Assembly (NCBI RefSeq): GCF_024652905.1
Contig: NZ_CP102429.1
Location: forward strand, 181,278 to 245,277
Length of the DNA stretch: 64,000 nucleotides
Reading direction: 5' to 3'
Source: Pseudomonas oryzihabitans
Lineage (GTDB): Bacteria; Pseudomonadota; Gammaproteobacteria; Pseudomonadales; Pseudomonadaceae
Positions 43,966-55,856 of this stretch are shown piece by piece. A model generated the notes under the pieces. That model did not search any database. It was not told the origin of the DNA and was given only the letters and a program-made list of their open reading frames with translations. Made by a program: the position numbers and the translations under genes. Every line of letters starts with the position of its first letter. Position 1 is the stretch's first letter.

Positions 43966-44196
43966 CTATGCTGCGTCTGGATTTTCGCCATTTTGCGAGT
44001 GGTCGGCTTTGGCGGCCCCCATCATCTCACGACACTCTTTCATCATTCCACGCATGTCACCCATCATTTCCATATGCTTGTCGCCGCTCATCATGCCGGT
44101 TTCTGAATGGCTTTGGTCCGCTTTATCTGCCGCTGCGAAACTCAGTCCGCTCGCCAAGGTGATTGCGATTGCTGTAACGGTGATGGCCTTTCGCAT
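43966..44196 (-). CDS. Small exported Met-rich protein
   Basis: The 76-residue precursor has a signal peptide (ITVTAIAITLASGLSFA) and a short mature part rich in Met and with some His (MMSGDKHMEMMGDMRGMMKE, one Cys in MKECREMMG), a composition typical of periplasmic Cu(I)/Ag(I)-binding proteins. GGAGATTTAAC precedes the ATG. It lies at the end of the second copper block. The family is not named with certainty; metal binding is inferred. Confidence 0.75.
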   Translation of the reverse strand: MRKAITVTAIAITLASGLSFAAADKADQSHSETGMMSGDKHMEMMGDMRGMMKECREMMGAAKADHSQNGENPDAA

Positions 44197-44219
44197 GTTA
44201 AATCTCCAAGTTCAGTGGG

Positions 44220-44477
44220 TTATTCGCTTTTGATTAACAAGGTGTTTTCGCCAACGTTGGGCTCCTTGGGCTTGTCGCACTTACCGCTAGACATATGCTT
44301 CATGCATACGACCATCATCAACAAGCAGGGCAAGAGAAAGAGCAGGCTTGGCAGCGTTGTTGCCAACGCCGCAGTGCTTTGGTTCAGTAGCATGTAGCCA
44401 ACCACAGCTGCGGTTAACCCCGTTACGACCGGATTGCGCTGCAGTACGCTTTTAATCTTGGATATTATGCTGCTCAT
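44220..44477 (-). CDS. Small membrane protein in copper block
   Basis: The 85-residue protein has two hydrophobic stretches (VVTGLTAAVVGYMLLNQS and LPSLLFLLPCLLMMVVCM) and a polar tail with MKHMSSGKCDKPK, where Cys, Met and His could bind Cu(I). It resembles the small DUF2933-like membrane proteins seen near copper genes, but that match is tentative. It sits between a Met-rich exported protein and a PtrA-like gene on the same strand. Confidence 0.6.
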   Translation of the reverse strand: MSSIISKIKSVLQRNPVVTGLTAAVVGYMLLNQSTAALATTLPSLLFLLPCLLMMVVCMKHMSSGKCDKPKEPNVGENTLLIKSE

Positions 44478-44509
44478 CTAACTATCCCTCGGATATTAAG
44501 CTTGGCAGA

Positions 44510-44827
44510 TTAGCCATTGTTCACGCCAACTGGGGTGCTCAGGAACTCTACCGTATGGATCTTCCCGTCGGGGGTCTTGACCTTCATCTCATACGTCTGG
44601 ACTTGGGCACTAGTTCTGTAGTTTTGAATCATTCGAGTCGTGCCGGTCGCCCCTGCAGGTGCGATGCTCAGCACTTGACCCTCTTTGACAAGCTCCTTAA
44701 GGGTGGGCTTTGCTCCTGCCGAGTCATTTAAGCGATTCAGCGTACGTTCGCTTCCGCCTTCGGCCATTGCAAGCGAGGAAGCAACGGTCAGAATAAAAGG
44801 AACGATTACTTTGGTTATGCGGTTCAT
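44510..44827 (-). CDS. Exported PtrA-like protein, second copy
   Basis: The 105-residue precursor (ATG 44827, GAGG upstream) has a signal peptide (IVPFILTVASSLAMA) and AEGGSERTLNRLNDS, the same start of the mature protein as the PtrA-like gene at 13728. The C-terminal part is longer (TYEMKVKTPDGKIHTVEFLS, a beta-rich segment). Each copper block thus has one member. Function is unknown. Confidence 0.75.
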   Translation of the reverse strand: MNRITKVIVPFILTVASSLAMAEGGSERTLNRLNDSAGAKPTLKELVKEGQVLSIAPAGATGTTRMIQNYRTSAQVQTYEMKVKTPDGKIHTVEFLSTPVGVNNG

Positions 44828-44935
44828 GGTTTGCACCTCTTGGTTAGTTGATGCCTGTAGATTAAAGGCTTGCTACTTACAAGAAGGTGTTGCCAAGGTT
44901 ACAAAGCGGTAATCGCTTCATTCTCGTGTTGGTAC

Positions 44936-44957
44936 GACCGCCGCGCCTGCGGCGGTC
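44936..44957. repeat. GC-rich hairpin downstream of cusF
   Basis: GACCGCCGC-GCCT-GCGGCGGTC is a perfect 9-bp stem, 13 bases after the cusF stop. It lacks a T-run on the minus strand, so it may be an RNA-stabilising or weak terminating structure. Confidence 0.65.
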
Positions 44958-44969
44958 GCTTTCTGCTCT

Positions 44970-45326
44970 TTACTGCTTTTCGATGCGCGTAATGGTGGAA
45001 TCCATACCTTTCGAGGAGAACTCGAATTCGACCTGGTCCCCTTCTTTCAGCGTTTGGAGCTGATCAGGCTTTGCTTTGAAGCCCATCGTCATCGACGGCC
45101 AGCCCAACGCTTCGACCGGGCCGTGGGCAATGGTGACGGTTCCGCTCTCGGTGTTTACTTTCTTGACCGTACCTGTGGCTGTAGCGGTCTGTCCCGCCGA
45201 CTTCTGGTCCATTGGCATGTTCATGCCTTTGTGATCCATCGGCATGCCGTCCATTGGCTCCTTGTCGGCGGCATAGGCGACTGGTACTAGGAAGAGTGAG
45301 GCAAGGGTGATGTGCTTGATGTTCAT
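44970..45326 (-). CDS. cusF: Periplasmic Cu(I)/Ag(I) chaperone CusF
   Basis: CusF carries Cu(I)/Ag(I) to the CusCBA pump. The 118-residue precursor has a signal peptide ([15 protein letters not shown]), a Met/His-rich linker ([19 protein letters not shown]), and an OB-fold with the ligand set His in [18 protein letters not shown]: His, Trp and two Met, as in CusF. It overlaps the cusA stop by four bases and is the last gene of the cus operon. Confidence 0.92.
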   Translation of the reverse strand: MNIKHITLASLFLVPVAYAADKEPMDGMPMDHKGMNMPMDQKSAGQTATATGTVKKVNTESGTVTIAHGPVEALGWPSMTMGFKAKPDQLQTLKEGDQVEFEFSSKGMDSTITRIEKQ

Positions 45327-48300
45327 AGATGTTCTCCAGGGGAGTTGGTTGCGTGCTGGGCCTGCAATTGCCGGCGGCGCATCAGCAGGTAGGCTGCCGG
45401 CAGAACGAACAGGGAGAGCAACGGCGCGGTGATCATCCCGCCCACCATGGGCGCGGCAATACGGCTCATGATTTCGCTGCCGGTCCCGCCGCCCCAAAGG
45501 ATGGGCAGCAGGCCAGCGATGATCACGGCGACGGTCATGGCCTTGGGGCGCACTCGCTGGACAGCACCTTCACGAATGGCGTCGAGCAGGACGCCTTCGC
45601 CATGGGCTCCAGCGTTAACCCGATCCGTCCAGGCGTTCTTCAAATACAGCAGCATAATGACGCCGAACTCAGCAGAAACGCCTGCCAGTGCGATGAATCC
45701 GATTCCTGTCGCTACGGATAGGTTGTACCCGAGCAGATATAGGAACCAGACGCCCCCGGTCAGAGCGAATGGCAGCGTAGCCATGATGAGCAGCGCCTCG
45801 CCAAAGCGGGCAAACGTTAGGTAGAGCAATACAAAAATGATCAGCAAGGTAGCCGGAACGACGAGCTTCAGCTTCGTGTTAGCGCGCTCCATGAATTCGA
45901 ATTGGCCGGAATAGCTGATGCTCATGCCGGATTCGAGCTGGACCCCTTTGCTGATCTTTTCCCTCAGATCGCCCACCACAGCCGCCATGTCGCGGCCACG
46001 AACATCGACGTAAACCCAGCCCGACAGCCTTGCGTTTTCGCTTTTAAGCATGGGCGGTCCGTCTGTCACCTGTACTTTGGCCACGGTCCCCAACGTGATC
46101 TGGCTGCCTTGCGGCGTGTAGATCGGTAGGTTGCGCAGATCGGATATCGAGTCGCGCCACTCGCGGCCATAGCGGAGGTTGATCGGATACCTGGCGAGCC
46201 CTTCCACGGTTTCACCAATGGTTTGACCACCGATGGCACCGGCCACGATCGATTGCACGTCCGCGATATTCAGGCCGTAGCGTGCGGCGGCGACACGAAC
46301 GATATCCACATCGATATACCTGCCGCCGGTCAGTCTCTCAGCAAGCGCCGAACTGACCCCAGGCACCGTTTTGGCGATTTTTTCCACTGCCTGGGTGGCT
46401 TTGTCGATCTGTGCCAAGTCAGTGCCATACACTTTCACCCCGATCGGGCTCTTGATACCCGTCGCCAGCATATCGATACGGTTTCGAATCGGCGGGATCC
46501 ACAGATTGGCTAATCCAGGTACCTGTACGGTGCGATCCAACTCCTCAACCAGCTTGTCAGGCGTCATCCCAGGGCGCCATTGATCCTTCGGCTTGAACTG
46601 AATGGTCGTCTCGAACATTTCCAGCGGGGCGGGATCTGTAGCGGTGTCGGCTCGACCAGCCTTACCGAACACGTGTGCAACTTCTGGAACCGTTTTTATG
46701 AGCCGGTCCGTCTGCTGCAGTAGCTCAGAAGCCTTCTGAGCGGAGAGGCCTGGAAGCGCAGTGGGCATATAAAGGAGGTCACCTTCATCCAGCGGGGGCA
46801 AGAACTCCCCACCAAGGCGAGAGGCCGGCCACAAGCCTGTCAGGAAGACCAGAACAGCCACCAGCAGAGTCATCTTGGGCCAGCGCAGTACCGCGTCCAG
46901 GGCCGGCTTGTAGATCCAGATGAGGCCACGGTTGAGTGGATTACGGTGTTCGTCAGGGATTTTGCCCCTGATCCAATACCCCATGAGCACAGGAACCAGC
47001 GTGACAGACAGGCCCGCGGCGGCTGCCATTGCATAGGTTTTGGTGAACGCCAGTGGACCGAACAGCCGGCCTTCCTGCGCCTCCAGGGTGAACACTGGAA
47101 TGAACGACAGCGTGATGATCAGCAGGCTGAAGAACAATGCCGGCCCCACTTCAACAGCCGCGTCAGTAATGACCTTCCAGTGCTCCTGGCCCTTCAAGGT
47201 GGAGTCAGGATGCCGCTTGTGCCAGGCCTCAATGTGCTTGTGGGCGTTTTCAATCATGACGATTGCTGCATCGACCATCGCTCCGATGGCGATCGCGATG
47301 CCACCCAACGACATGATGTTGGCGTTGATGCCTTGCCGCTGCATGATCACAAAAGCAATCAGGATGCCGATCGGCAACGACACGATGGCGACCAACGACG
47401 AGCGCAGATGCCACAGAAAAATCGCGCAAACTAACGCAACGACAATGAACTCCTCGATGAGCTTGTGCGTGAGGTTTTCAACGGCACTGTCGATCACCTT
47501 GCTACGGTCGTACGTCGTGACGATTTCGACGCCTTGGGGCAGGCTCGCTTTCAGCTCATCCAGTTTGGTCTGAACGGCAGCGATGGTTTCCCGAGCGTTC
47601 TTGCCGCTCCGCAGGATCACCACGCCGCCGACTACCTCACCTTCACCGTCAAGCTCGCTGATGCCCCGGCGCATTTCCGGGCCGAGCTGGATATGCGCAA
47701 CGTCCCCTAGCGTCACTGGCACGCCGCCGTCGAGACGCAAAGGAATGGCTCGAAAGTCGTTGAGTGTCTTCAGATACCCGGTCGCACGGACCATGAACTC
47801 GGTTTCTGCTAGCTCTAGAACACTCCCGCCGGTTTCACGATTGGCCTCGTCGATAGCTTGAGCGATCTGCTGTTGCGTCACGCCCCGGCTGGCCATCCGT
47901 ATAGGATCCATTACGACCTGGTACTGCTTGACCATCCCGCCTATGGGTGCGACTTCCGCCACGTTGGGTAGTGTCTTTAGTTCATAGCGCAGAAACCAAT
48001 CTTGCAATGAGCGCAGCTGTGAGAGGTCATGCTTGCCCGTTCGGTCTACCAAGGCATATTGGTAAATCCAACCGACACCTGTGGCGTCAGGCCCCAAGGC
48101 GGGTTTGGCGGCGGCAGGGAGCCGGCTCTGAACCTGACTCAGGTACTCCAGCACACGTGAACGGGCCCAATAAAGGTCTGTGCCGTCTTCGAACAGGACG
48201 TACACGTAGCTGTCCCCAAAGAAGGAGTAGCCGCGAACCGTTTTGGCACCGGGAACAGACAGCATGGTCGTCGTAAGCGGGTAGGTGACCTGATTCTCGA

Positions 48301-48481
48301 CAATCTGCGGCGCCTGCCCTGGGTATGGCGTGCGAATGATGACCTGAACGTCGGAAAGGTCTGGCAACGCATCGACAGCAGTGTTCTTGACCGACCAGAT
48401 ACCCCAGGCCACCGCGAACAAAGTGGCCAGCAGGATCAGAAAGCGGTTGGCTACTGACCATCGGATTATGGCTGCAATCAT
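45323..48481 (-). CDS. cusA: Copper/silver RND efflux pump CusA
   Basis: CusA (1052 aa) is the proton-driven inner-membrane pump of the CusCBA complex. The N-terminus is [20 protein letters not shown], and it shows the HME-RND features: twelve expected membrane helices, [14 protein letters not shown] with the charged pair in TM4 ([15 protein letters not shown]), and Met-rich sites expected in the periplasmic cleft. Length is standard. It starts inside the cusB stop and ends inside cusF, so all four genes are coupled. Confidence 0.95.
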   Translation of the reverse strand: MIAAIIRWSVANRFLILLATLFAVAWGIWSVKNTAVDALPDLSDVQVIIRTPYPGQAPQIVENQVTYPLTTTMLSVPGAKTVRGYSFFGDSYVYVLFEDGTDLYWARSRVLEYLSQVQSRLPAAAKPALGPDATGVGWIYQYALVDRTGKHDLSQLRSLQDWFLRYELKTLPNVAEVAPIGGMVKQYQVVMDPIRMASRGVTQQQIAQAIDEANRETGGSVLELAETEFMVRATGYLKTLNDFRAIPLRLDGGVPVTLGDVAHIQLGPEMRRGISELDGEGEVVGGVVILRSGKNARETIAAVQTKLDELKASLPQGVEIVTTYDRSKVIDSAVENLTHKLIEEFIVVALVCAIFLWHLRSSLVAIVSLPIGILIAFVIMQRQGINANIMSLGGIAIAIGAMVDAAIVMIENAHKHIEAWHKRHPDSTLKGQEHWKVITDAAVEVGPALFFSLLIITLSFIPVFTLEAQEGRLFGPLAFTKTYAMAAAAGLSVTLVPVLMGYWIRGKIPDEHRNPLNRGLIWIYKPALDAVLRWPKMTLLVAVLVFLTGLWPASRLGGEFLPPLDEGDLLYMPTALPGLSAQKASELLQQTDRLIKTVPEVAHVFGKAGRADTATDPAPLEMFETTIQFKPKDQWRPGMTPDKLVEELDRTVQVPGLANLWIPPIRNRIDMLATGIKSPIGVKVYGTDLAQIDKATQAVEKIAKTVPGVSSALAERLTGGRYIDVDIVRVAAARYGLNIADVQSIVAGAIGGQTIGETVEGLARYPINLRYGREWRDSISDLRNLPIYTPQGSQITLGTVAKVQVTDGPPMLKSENARLSGWVYVDVRGRDMAAVVGDLREKISKGVQLESGMSISYSGQFEFMERANTKLKLVVPATLLIIFVLLYLTFARFGEALLIMATLPFALTGGVWFLYLLGYNLSVATGIGFIALAGVSAEFGVIMLLYLKNAWTDRVNAGAHGEGVLLDAIREGAVQRVRPKAMTVAVIIAGLLPILWGGGTGSEIMSRIAAPMVGGMITAPLLSLFVLPAAYLLMRRRQLQAQHATNSPGEHL

Positions 48482-49929
48482 TTCTGGCCCCCGAGCTTCT
48501 CGATGCGCTCGATGACCAGGCCTTCGTCGCTTTCACGCACGCCCACACGGACGCGGTCGTCGACTTGCAAGCCTGACAGCAGGGATTGATCCGCAACCGG
48601 AAAGGACATGGTCATCCCAGGCATGTTCAGCGTCTTGAACGGCCCATGCGACAGGCCAACCATGCCATCTTCCAGGCTGACGATCGTACCTTCAGCCTCG
48701 TGCAGCGCAGTTTCTGTAGAAGTTGCAGGCTCCTCCAAACCCTGAGCGGTCAGCCCGCGTAGGCTCGCCTCTGAATCCAGGAGAAACTGACCGGACGCCA
48801 CGACCTTCTGACCGGCTTCCAGCCCTTCAAGCACCTCTGTCTGGTCATCGAATTCCCGGCCTGTGCGAACCTCAATCGGGCGGTAACGGCCTTGATCCTC
48901 GGCCAGCATCACCAATGCGCGCCGACCGGTGCGAATGACCGCCTCGGACGGGATGACCAAGACATCTTCGACGTTGCGACTCAACGTCACCTCGGCCGTC
49001 ATGCCGGGACGAAGCCGTTGTTGCGGGTTAGGTAGCTCGACCCGGACACGCACAGTGCGGCTATCCAGGTTGGCCTGCGATAGTACCGTCTGGATCGTTC
49101 CTTCCAGCGTTTCACCCGCAAAAGCGGGCAGGCGCGTTGTTACTGATTGCCCTGGCGCTAAATTTGCGCTCCGCGCCTCTGGTACTGCAACTTCTAGCCA
49201 AACCGTGTCCAGCCCGTTGACGCGCGCAAGAGTAGCGCCGGCGGGTACGGTCATGCCCTCGCGAACGTCGAGGCTGTTCAGCACGCCGCCTATTGGACTC
49301 GTCACTGTCCAAACGGGGCGCGCTTTACCAGTTCGTTCTAGCTGCACTATGACTTCTGGCGGCATGCCAGCAAGGCGCAACCGCTGGCGAGCCGCTGCGA
49401 GCAGCTGGGGTTGGCCGACCCCTTTGAGCGCCAGGTACTCTTCCTGTGCGGCAGCCCATTCGGGAACCAAAAGATCGGCTAACGGCGCGCCTTTTTCGAT
49501 GACATCCTCCGGTGCTCGGTCGTAAACGCGCTCGACAAAGCCACCGGCACGCGCCTGCACAACCGCCACGTCTCGCTCGTCAAACATCAACGCGCCTGTC
49601 GCTTCGAGCGACTGGCTGATCGATTCACGCGTTACGGTTGCCAAGCGCACGCCGAGATTCTGCGTCACGCTCGGGTCGATACTGATCGATGCCCCGTCGC
49701 TTCCCTCATCTGCATAGCGTGGAATCAATTCCATATCCATGAATGGCGACTTGCCCGGCTTATCGAACTTTTGCTGGGGGACCATAGGGTCATACCAATA
49801 GAGCACTTCCTTGTCTTCTTCTGCAGGCGATTGTCCGAAGGCTGCGGTAGGCAGACCGATTAGCGCTGCAGCGCTAATCATCAGAGGCAGACTGAAGGCG
49901 AGTACCAGCCGCTTGTGTTGGAATGTCAT
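48478..49929 (-). CDS. cusB: CusB membrane fusion protein with C-terminal CusF-like domain
   Basis: CusB joins CusA to CusC in the periplasm. The 483-residue precursor has a signal peptide ([19 protein letters not shown]), a YHYRCPMH-type motif reduced to [20 protein letters not shown], and lipoyl/barrel domains ([20 protein letters not shown]). After about residue 405 a CusF-like OB domain is fused ([19 protein letters not shown] with the His and Met ligands). Such fusions are known in pseudomonads. Start overlaps cusC; end overlaps cusA. Confidence 0.93.
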   Translation of the reverse strand: MTFQHKRLVLAFSLPLMISAAALIGLPTAAFGQSPAEEDKEVLYWYDPMVPQQKFDKPGKSPFMDMELIPRYADEGSDGASISIDPSVTQNLGVRLATVTRESISQSLEATGALMFDERDVAVVQARAGGFVERVYDRAPEDVIEKGAPLADLLVPEWAAAQEEYLALKGVGQPQLLAAARQRLRLAGMPPEVIVQLERTGKARPVWTVTSPIGGVLNSLDVREGMTVPAGATLARVNGLDTVWLEVAVPEARSANLAPGQSVTTRLPAFAGETLEGTIQTVLSQANLDSRTVRVRVELPNPQQRLRPGMTAEVTLSRNVEDVLVIPSEAVIRTGRRALVMLAEDQGRYRPIEVRTGREFDDQTEVLEGLEAGQKVVASGQFLLDSEASLRGLTAQGLEEPATSTETALHEAEGTIVSLEDGMVGLSHGPFKTLNMPGMTMSFPVADQSLLSGLQVDDRVRVGVRESDEGLVIERIEKLGGQK

Positions 49930-51179
49930 GGTCGGGTATCTCCAAAGGCGAAATGCAGGCGGGCATTGCTCAACGATCGATCGCGGGCGACGTCAATACG
50001 CCGTAGCCGGGTCTCCACAAGCTGTCGTCGCGCTTCGATCACAGCGGTCAGCTCACCGCTTCCGGAGCGGTAATCGGCCATGGCAAGGCGGACCTTCTCT
50101 TCAGCGAGGGGTAGTAAGGTTTTGTCGAGGCGGATGAGTGCGCGGTCCAGACGCTGATACTCAGCGAGGTCAGTACTCAGCTCTTGGTTGTACAGGCGCA
50201 AGGTCGCTTGGCGCTGAGCCTCGATCTGGGCAAGGCGAGCTCGTTCGGCCGCGATCTTCGGATCCTGCCGAGAGCTGGTAAACAGCGGCAGGTCGAAGCT
50301 GACGCTGAGGTTCACCATGTCGCCGTACTCACGGCCACGTCGCAGGTAGTCGATCCCCCAACTCCAATCCGGTGTTTTCTCTGCGATGGCCTGGTGAACC
50401 TTTGCCTCCGCTTCACGAGTCATCGGGTCGAAGGCGAGTAACGCCGGGTGCCGGTTCAGGTTGTGCTGATAGTTATCAACGGCGGCAAGCCATTGCGGCC
50501 AGTCACCTGTAAGCGGCTGGCCTGCTAGCTCGCCTATCCAGCGCCGGAGGCCGGCCCGCGCAACAGCCTGGTTACGCAGCAGCTCATCCTCTTGTTCAGC
50601 CAGCAATGCTGCCTCTTGCCTCGGAAGTACGCTGTCTGCGGTTTGTCCGCTGCCGCCAGCAATGCGGGCCTGAACAGCCCGCGAAAGGAGCTGATTCTCG
50701 CTGTAAAGCTGCTTGAAAAGGCTTAGCTTCTGCTCGACCGCGAAGCTAGCGATCCATGCCTCGGCGGTTGCTTGGCGCACACCGAGACGTTCAACCGTTT
50801 GCTGGGCGTTTGCGAGCGCAACACTAGCCTGCGCGGCCTCGACACGAGCGCGCCTTTTCGCTCGGTTTGGCACATCTTGCATGACCCCAACCATTTGCAT
50901 GGTCATGGCCTCTTGCTCCAACTGCCAGCGAGCGTCACCTTCGATGGGCACGCTTTGCAGTCCAAGCTTAAGTTTAGGGTCAGGAAGCTCGCCGGCAGGG
51001 ATTGCAGCGCTGCGTGCGGCCACCAGGTTGGCGGCTTGCGCATGCAGCGAAGGCGCGTCTTGCTCGGCCACGCTCAGAGCTTGTTCTAAGGTCAAAGCGG
51101 ACGCTAACCCTGGAAACGAGAGCGCGCCCATGATCAAGGCGGCCACGTACGGCAGCGCCCAATAAATACGGGGTTTCAT
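49926..51179 (-). CDS. cusC: Outer-membrane factor CusC
   Basis: The 417-residue protein is a TolC-like outer-membrane channel for the Cus pump. A signal peptide (YVAALIMGALSFPGLASA) is followed by the two-fold repeated helical hairpin domain (ALSVAEQDAPSLHAQAANLV and the later AKVHQAIAEKTPDWSWGIDY). No lipobox Cys was seen. It is the first of cusCBAF; the stop overlaps cusB. The 90 bases upstream separate it from the CopL-like gene on the same strand. Confidence 0.9.
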   Translation of the reverse strand: MKPRIYWALPYVAALIMGALSFPGLASALTLEQALSVAEQDAPSLHAQAANLVAARSAAIPAGELPDPKLKLGLQSVPIEGDARWQLEQEAMTMQMVGVMQDVPNRAKRRARVEAAQASVALANAQQTVERLGVRQATAEAWIASFAVEQKLSLFKQLYSENQLLSRAVQARIAGGSGQTADSVLPRQEAALLAEQEDELLRNQAVARAGLRRWIGELAGQPLTGDWPQWLAAVDNYQHNLNRHPALLAFDPMTREAEAKVHQAIAEKTPDWSWGIDYLRRGREYGDMVNLSVSFDLPLFTSSRQDPKIAAERARLAQIEAQRQATLRLYNQELSTDLAEYQRLDRALIRLDKTLLPLAEEKVRLAMADYRSGSGELTAVIEARRQLVETRLRRIDVARDRSLSNARLHFAFGDTRP

Positions 51180-51271
51180 TTGCGAAGGATTCCTGATCTT
51201 TCATGCGAGCCAAAGGCGCGCAGTAGCCGGCCCGAATGCTCACTCGGGCGGTTCCTATAATTTGATCGGAA

Positions 51272-51640
51272 TTAGACGCGGGGTGGACGCCAGACGGCGT
51301 CTAAAAGGCTAGAGGAGATCAGGCCGTTATAGGGAGTGGTCACGGGTTCAGCAGCAGGCATCAGCTGGGCTTTTATTGAGACAAGCTGAAGGATACTTGC
51401 AGTTTTGCATTCTTGGCCCGTCTTGCAGACGGTCTTCGTTCCATGCTCATTCGCTTCACAGCACTCGTGTTCAGCACCGTCATCGGCGCCAACCATCGAA
51501 GCGTGGTCGGTCGTCATGGCGCCCACACCTTCCATATCGGACATCACGTGATGCCCGGACGATCCAACCGGCATGAGCATTTCCGCTATCCCATTGATCG
51601 GAAGCGCAAGCACTAGCAGCAGGATAAGGAAGGAGCGCAT
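51272..51640 (-). CDS. CopL-like Cys/His-rich exported protein
   Basis: The 122-residue precursor begins MRSFLILLLVLALPINGIAE and is rich in Met, His and Cys in the middle (HHVMSDMEGVG, HECCEANEHG, CKTGQECK), ending in SSSLLDAVWRPPRV. The VWRPPR end and layout are like CopL proteins that sit before cop operons and are needed for copper response. ATG 51640 is the first codon outside an IS3 element, so its natural ribosome site and promoter have been replaced by IS sequence. Whether it is still expressed is open. Confidence 0.75.
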   Translation of the reverse strand: MRSFLILLLVLALPINGIAEMLMPVGSSGHHVMSDMEGVGAMTTDHASMVGADDGAEHECCEANEHGTKTVCKTGQECKTASILQLVSIKAQLMPAAEPVTTPYNGLISSSLLDAVWRPPRV

Positions 51641-51648
51641 TGTAGTGG

Positions 51649-52811
<1,163 letters not shown>

Positions 52812-52912
52812 CAGACACCTCTCTATGGCGAGCATTCTCGCCCTAAATGGGTGTCCGGAATCAGTAGACCACTACACTTCGCAACCGAAGCCTAAGCCTA
52901 AGCCGACAGGCT

Positions 52913-55276
52913 TCAAACTACACGCGTTTGACGGAGCCGGAGTGCGTTGAACACAACCGATGCTGAGCTGAGGCTCATGGCCAGGGCAGCAATCATCGGA
53001 GACAGCAACAGTCCGAAGAACGGATAGAGCAGACCTGCGGCAATCGGGATGCTCAACCCGTTGTACATAAAGGCAAACAGAAGGTTCTGACGCATATTGC
53101 GAACCGTCGCCACCGAAAGCGTGCGCGCGCGCAGTATCCCCATCAGGTCACCTTTAACGAGCGTAACTTGGGCGCTGTTCATGGCGACGTCAGTGCCCGT
53201 GCCCATCGCTATGCCGACATCAGCCCTGGCGAGCGCCGGCGCATCATTTATTCCGTCGCCTGCCATGGCGACTACTTTACCTAGGGCTTGTAGCTTAACC
53301 ACCAGCGCCTCCTTGTCTTGCGGCTTCACTTCGCCATGCACCTCATCGATCGATAGCTCACGAGCCACCGCGCGGGCAGTGGTAAGCCCGTCGCCGGTGG
53401 CCATGATGACTTGCACGCCCTCCGCTTGGAGCCGCGCTACAGCTTCCTTGGACGTCGGTTTGATTGGGTCCGATACGGCCAGCAAGCCGGCAAGTGCCCC
53501 ATCAACAGCCAGGTAAACAATGCTGGTACCGCTCTCGCGCATTTTTTCTGCCTGATATTTCAACGGCTCGACGCTCACACCCGCATCTTCCATAAGCGCG
53601 GTGTTGCCTAGCTGTAGCTGCTTGCCTTCCACCAGACCACGGACTCCGATCCCTGACCCTGACTCGAAGGTCTCTGGCTTCGCCAACTGGATACCTTCGC
53701 TTCTGGCATGGTCTACGATCGCGTGGGCTAGGGGATGCTCACTACCTTGATCCAAGCTGGCAGACAAACGGATGACTTCCTGCGAGTCAAACGGCGTGAC
53801 GCCTATGGCCCGATCGAAGACAGGTCGGCCCTCGGTCAAGGTTCCTGTTTTATCGACAATCAGCGTGTCTACCTTACGGACATTTTCGATGGCGCCTGCG
53901 TCTCTGAAAAGCACTCCACTTCCAGCCGCTTTGCCTGTGGCAACCATGATCGACATAGGCGTTGCCAGGCCAAGTGCGCAAGGGCAAGCAATGATCAAAA
54001 CCGCAACTGCATTGATCAGGCCGAATACCCAGCCCTGGTCAGGCCCGAACAGGCCCCATGCAAAGAATGTCAGCAAGGCGATACCGATGACCGTCAGCAC
54101 GAAATAACCTGCAACCGTGTCTGCCATTCGCTGCATGGGTGCTTTGGAGCGTTGTGCATTCGCAACCATCTGGACGATTTGTGAAAGCATGGTCCCGGAG
54201 CCAACCTTAGTGGCTCGCATGACAAGCGAGCCGCTCGTGTTCATCGTCGCGCCGATAAGCGAATCGCCTGTCCGCTTCGTCACCGGAACCGGCTCGCCCG
54301 TTAGCATGGATTCATCGACGGCGCTCTCGCCCTCCAATACCTCTCCATCAACGGGTACCTTTTCACCAGGACGAACGCGCAGATGGTCGCCCTCATGAAC
54401 ATGTGTGAGCGGGATGTCCTCCTCTGAACCATCTTTGGCGATACGGCGAGCGGTTTTAGGTGATAAGCCAAGCAGGGACTTAATTGCCGAGGACGTCTGC
54501 GAGCGGGCCTTCAATTCCAGCAACTGGCCCAGCAGAGTCAATGAAATGATCACCGCGGCGGCTTCGTAATAAACGCCTATCCGGCCGCCTACTGTGAATG
54601 ACTCTGGAAACATGCTCGGTAAGAGGGTTGCTACGACGCTGTAAATATAGGCAGCCCCCGTGCCAAGCCCGATCAAGGTCCACATGTTTGGGCTGCGATG
54701 TTTGACCGAGGCGAGACCGCGCGCGAAAAATGGCCAGCCTGCCCACAAGACAACCGGGGTCGTGAGGGCCAGTTCAACCCAGTTCTGGCTAGCCCCGTGA
54801 AACAGCGGTATCGCATGTCCCGCCATGGCCAATAGTGTCACTGCTACGGTCAGGGGCAGCGACCACCAGAATCGTTTCGAAAAGTCCTTGAGTTCAGGAT
54901 TTTCCTCCTCGTCGAGTTCAGGAATCAGCGGTTCCAATGACATCCCGCAAATAGGGCAATCACCTGGCCCCATTTGGCGGATTTCAGGGTGCATTGGGCA
55001 GGTGTACTCTGTCGTTGCATCACCGGCGGGTGGTTTCTGTGCGGGTGGGGTAGATGCCCGAGAGGAGGTCCCATGAGCCTGCGGTGCAGCGAGATATCGA
55101 GCAGGGTCGGAACGAAACTTGGTCTGGCAACCCTGGCTGCAGAAGCGGTAAGTGCTTCCCTGATAATGCTCTTGATGCTCGCTATCCTCTTCCACCTTCA
55201 TCCCGCAGACGGGGTCGGTGAGTGCTGCAGTACCTTTCGTTTGGTCGGGCTGGTGATGGCACTGCTGAGAGGACAT
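52913..55276 (-). CDS. copA: Copper/silver-translocating P1B-ATPase
   Basis: This ATPase pumps Cu(I) or Ag(I) out of the cytoplasm. N-terminal domains are a YHS domain ([21 protein letters not shown]) and a small Cys/Met metal domain ([19 protein letters not shown]), instead of classic CxxC ferredoxin-like domains, as in SilP/CopA-2 types. The metal site is CPC in [13 protein letters not shown], phosphorylation site DKTGTLTEG, and hinge [14 protein letters not shown]. About 787 aa from ATG 55276 (GTG 55285 possible). A cop box lies about 130 bases upstream. Confidence 0.93.
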   Translation of the reverse strand: MSSQQCHHQPDQTKGTAALTDPVCGMKVEEDSEHQEHYQGSTYRFCSQGCQTKFRSDPARYLAAPQAHGTSSRASTPPAQKPPAGDATTEYTCPMHPEIRQMGPGDCPICGMSLEPLIPELDEEENPELKDFSKRFWWSLPLTVAVTLLAMAGHAIPLFHGASQNWVELALTTPVVLWAGWPFFARGLASVKHRSPNMWTLIGLGTGAAYIYSVVATLLPSMFPESFTVGGRIGVYYEAAAVIISLTLLGQLLELKARSQTSSAIKSLLGLSPKTARRIAKDGSEEDIPLTHVHEGDHLRVRPGEKVPVDGEVLEGESAVDESMLTGEPVPVTKRTGDSLIGATMNTSGSLVMRATKVGSGTMLSQIVQMVANAQRSKAPMQRMADTVAGYFVLTVIGIALLTFFAWGLFGPDQGWVFGLINAVAVLIIACPCALGLATPMSIMVATGKAAGSGVLFRDAGAIENVRKVDTLIVDKTGTLTEGRPVFDRAIGVTPFDSQEVIRLSASLDQGSEHPLAHAIVDHARSEGIQLAKPETFESGSGIGVRGLVEGKQLQLGNTALMEDAGVSVEPLKYQAEKMRESGTSIVYLAVDGALAGLLAVSDPIKPTSKEAVARLQAEGVQVIMATGDGLTTARAVARELSIDEVHGEVKPQDKEALVVKLQALGKVVAMAGDGINDAPALARADVGIAMGTGTDVAMNSAQVTLVKGDLMGILRARTLSVATVRNMRQNLLFAFMYNGLSIPIAAGLLYPFFGLLLSPMIAALAMSLSSASVVFNALRLRQTRVV

Positions 55277-55404
55277 ACGGGGCACCTTATGGATTGGTTA
55301 GCGACGAACTTGGCCTATTGCAGGGACATTTGCGGTTTTTCAATGCTTGCAGCGTCTGACAGCCAATATATGCAAAGCGTCCTGACCAAAGGCTGAAGTA
55401 ACCA

Positions 55405-55418
55405 TTACATTTCTGTCA
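55405..55418 (-). promoter_or_regulatory. cop box (CopR site) before P-type ATPase
   Basis: TTACATTTCTGTCA differs from the copA (oxidase) box TTACATTTCTGTAA at one base. It is 130 bases upstream of the ATPase on the same strand. As the kinase of this second block is broken, CopRS from 7.3-9.4 kb is the likely regulator. Confidence 0.72.
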
Positions 55419-55502
55419 GGTTCTCTGGTATGTCAGGTCGTATGTATGTTGAAGCGAGCTGCTGAAAAAGTAGCTCGCGCAGATACCGCCTGCTGGCCTA
55501 GC

Positions 55503-55856
55503 CTATGCCTCCATTGTTCGATGCTCGGCCGCTTCATTTTGATGAATACCGAACCGTGCAAAAGCCAGCGCCTCAAGATCCGTCTGTAGAGATTCGGCCT
55601 CTGCCCAGATACAGGCACTCTCGGCAGGCACCGTAAGAGCGATGCCCTCAACTATCGTCAGAACCATCGCATGCAATCTCAGCAGCTCATCGCGAATGGC
55701 GGTGGTTCCGCCCATTTCTAGCGAGCAGGCGTCCAATCGATCAACCAGCCGGAGCAGTTGAGAGGTGTCGAAGCCGTCGCGCAAGTTTTCCAACGCCACT
55801 GCATCGACTTCGCCGTACGGTGTAACGCGAAAGGATGCGGGAGGAACATTGATCAT
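55503..55856 (-). CDS. tnpC: TnpC-like transposition regulator
   Basis: The 117-residue protein starts MINVPPASFRVTPYGEVDAV and is mostly helical (LENLRDGFDTSQLLRLVDRL, LLRLHAMVLTIVEGIALTV). Its ATG overlaps the tnpA stop by four bases. In Tn4652 a small gene tnpC beside tnpA lowers TnpA levels post-transcriptionally; this gene has the same place and size. The match in sequence is from memory, so moderate confidence. Confidence 0.65.
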   Translation of the reverse strand: MINVPPASFRVTPYGEVDAVALENLRDGFDTSQLLRLVDRLDACSLEMGGTTAIRDELLRLHAMVLTIVEGIALTVPAESACIWAEAESLQTDLEALAFARFGIHQNEAAEHRTMEA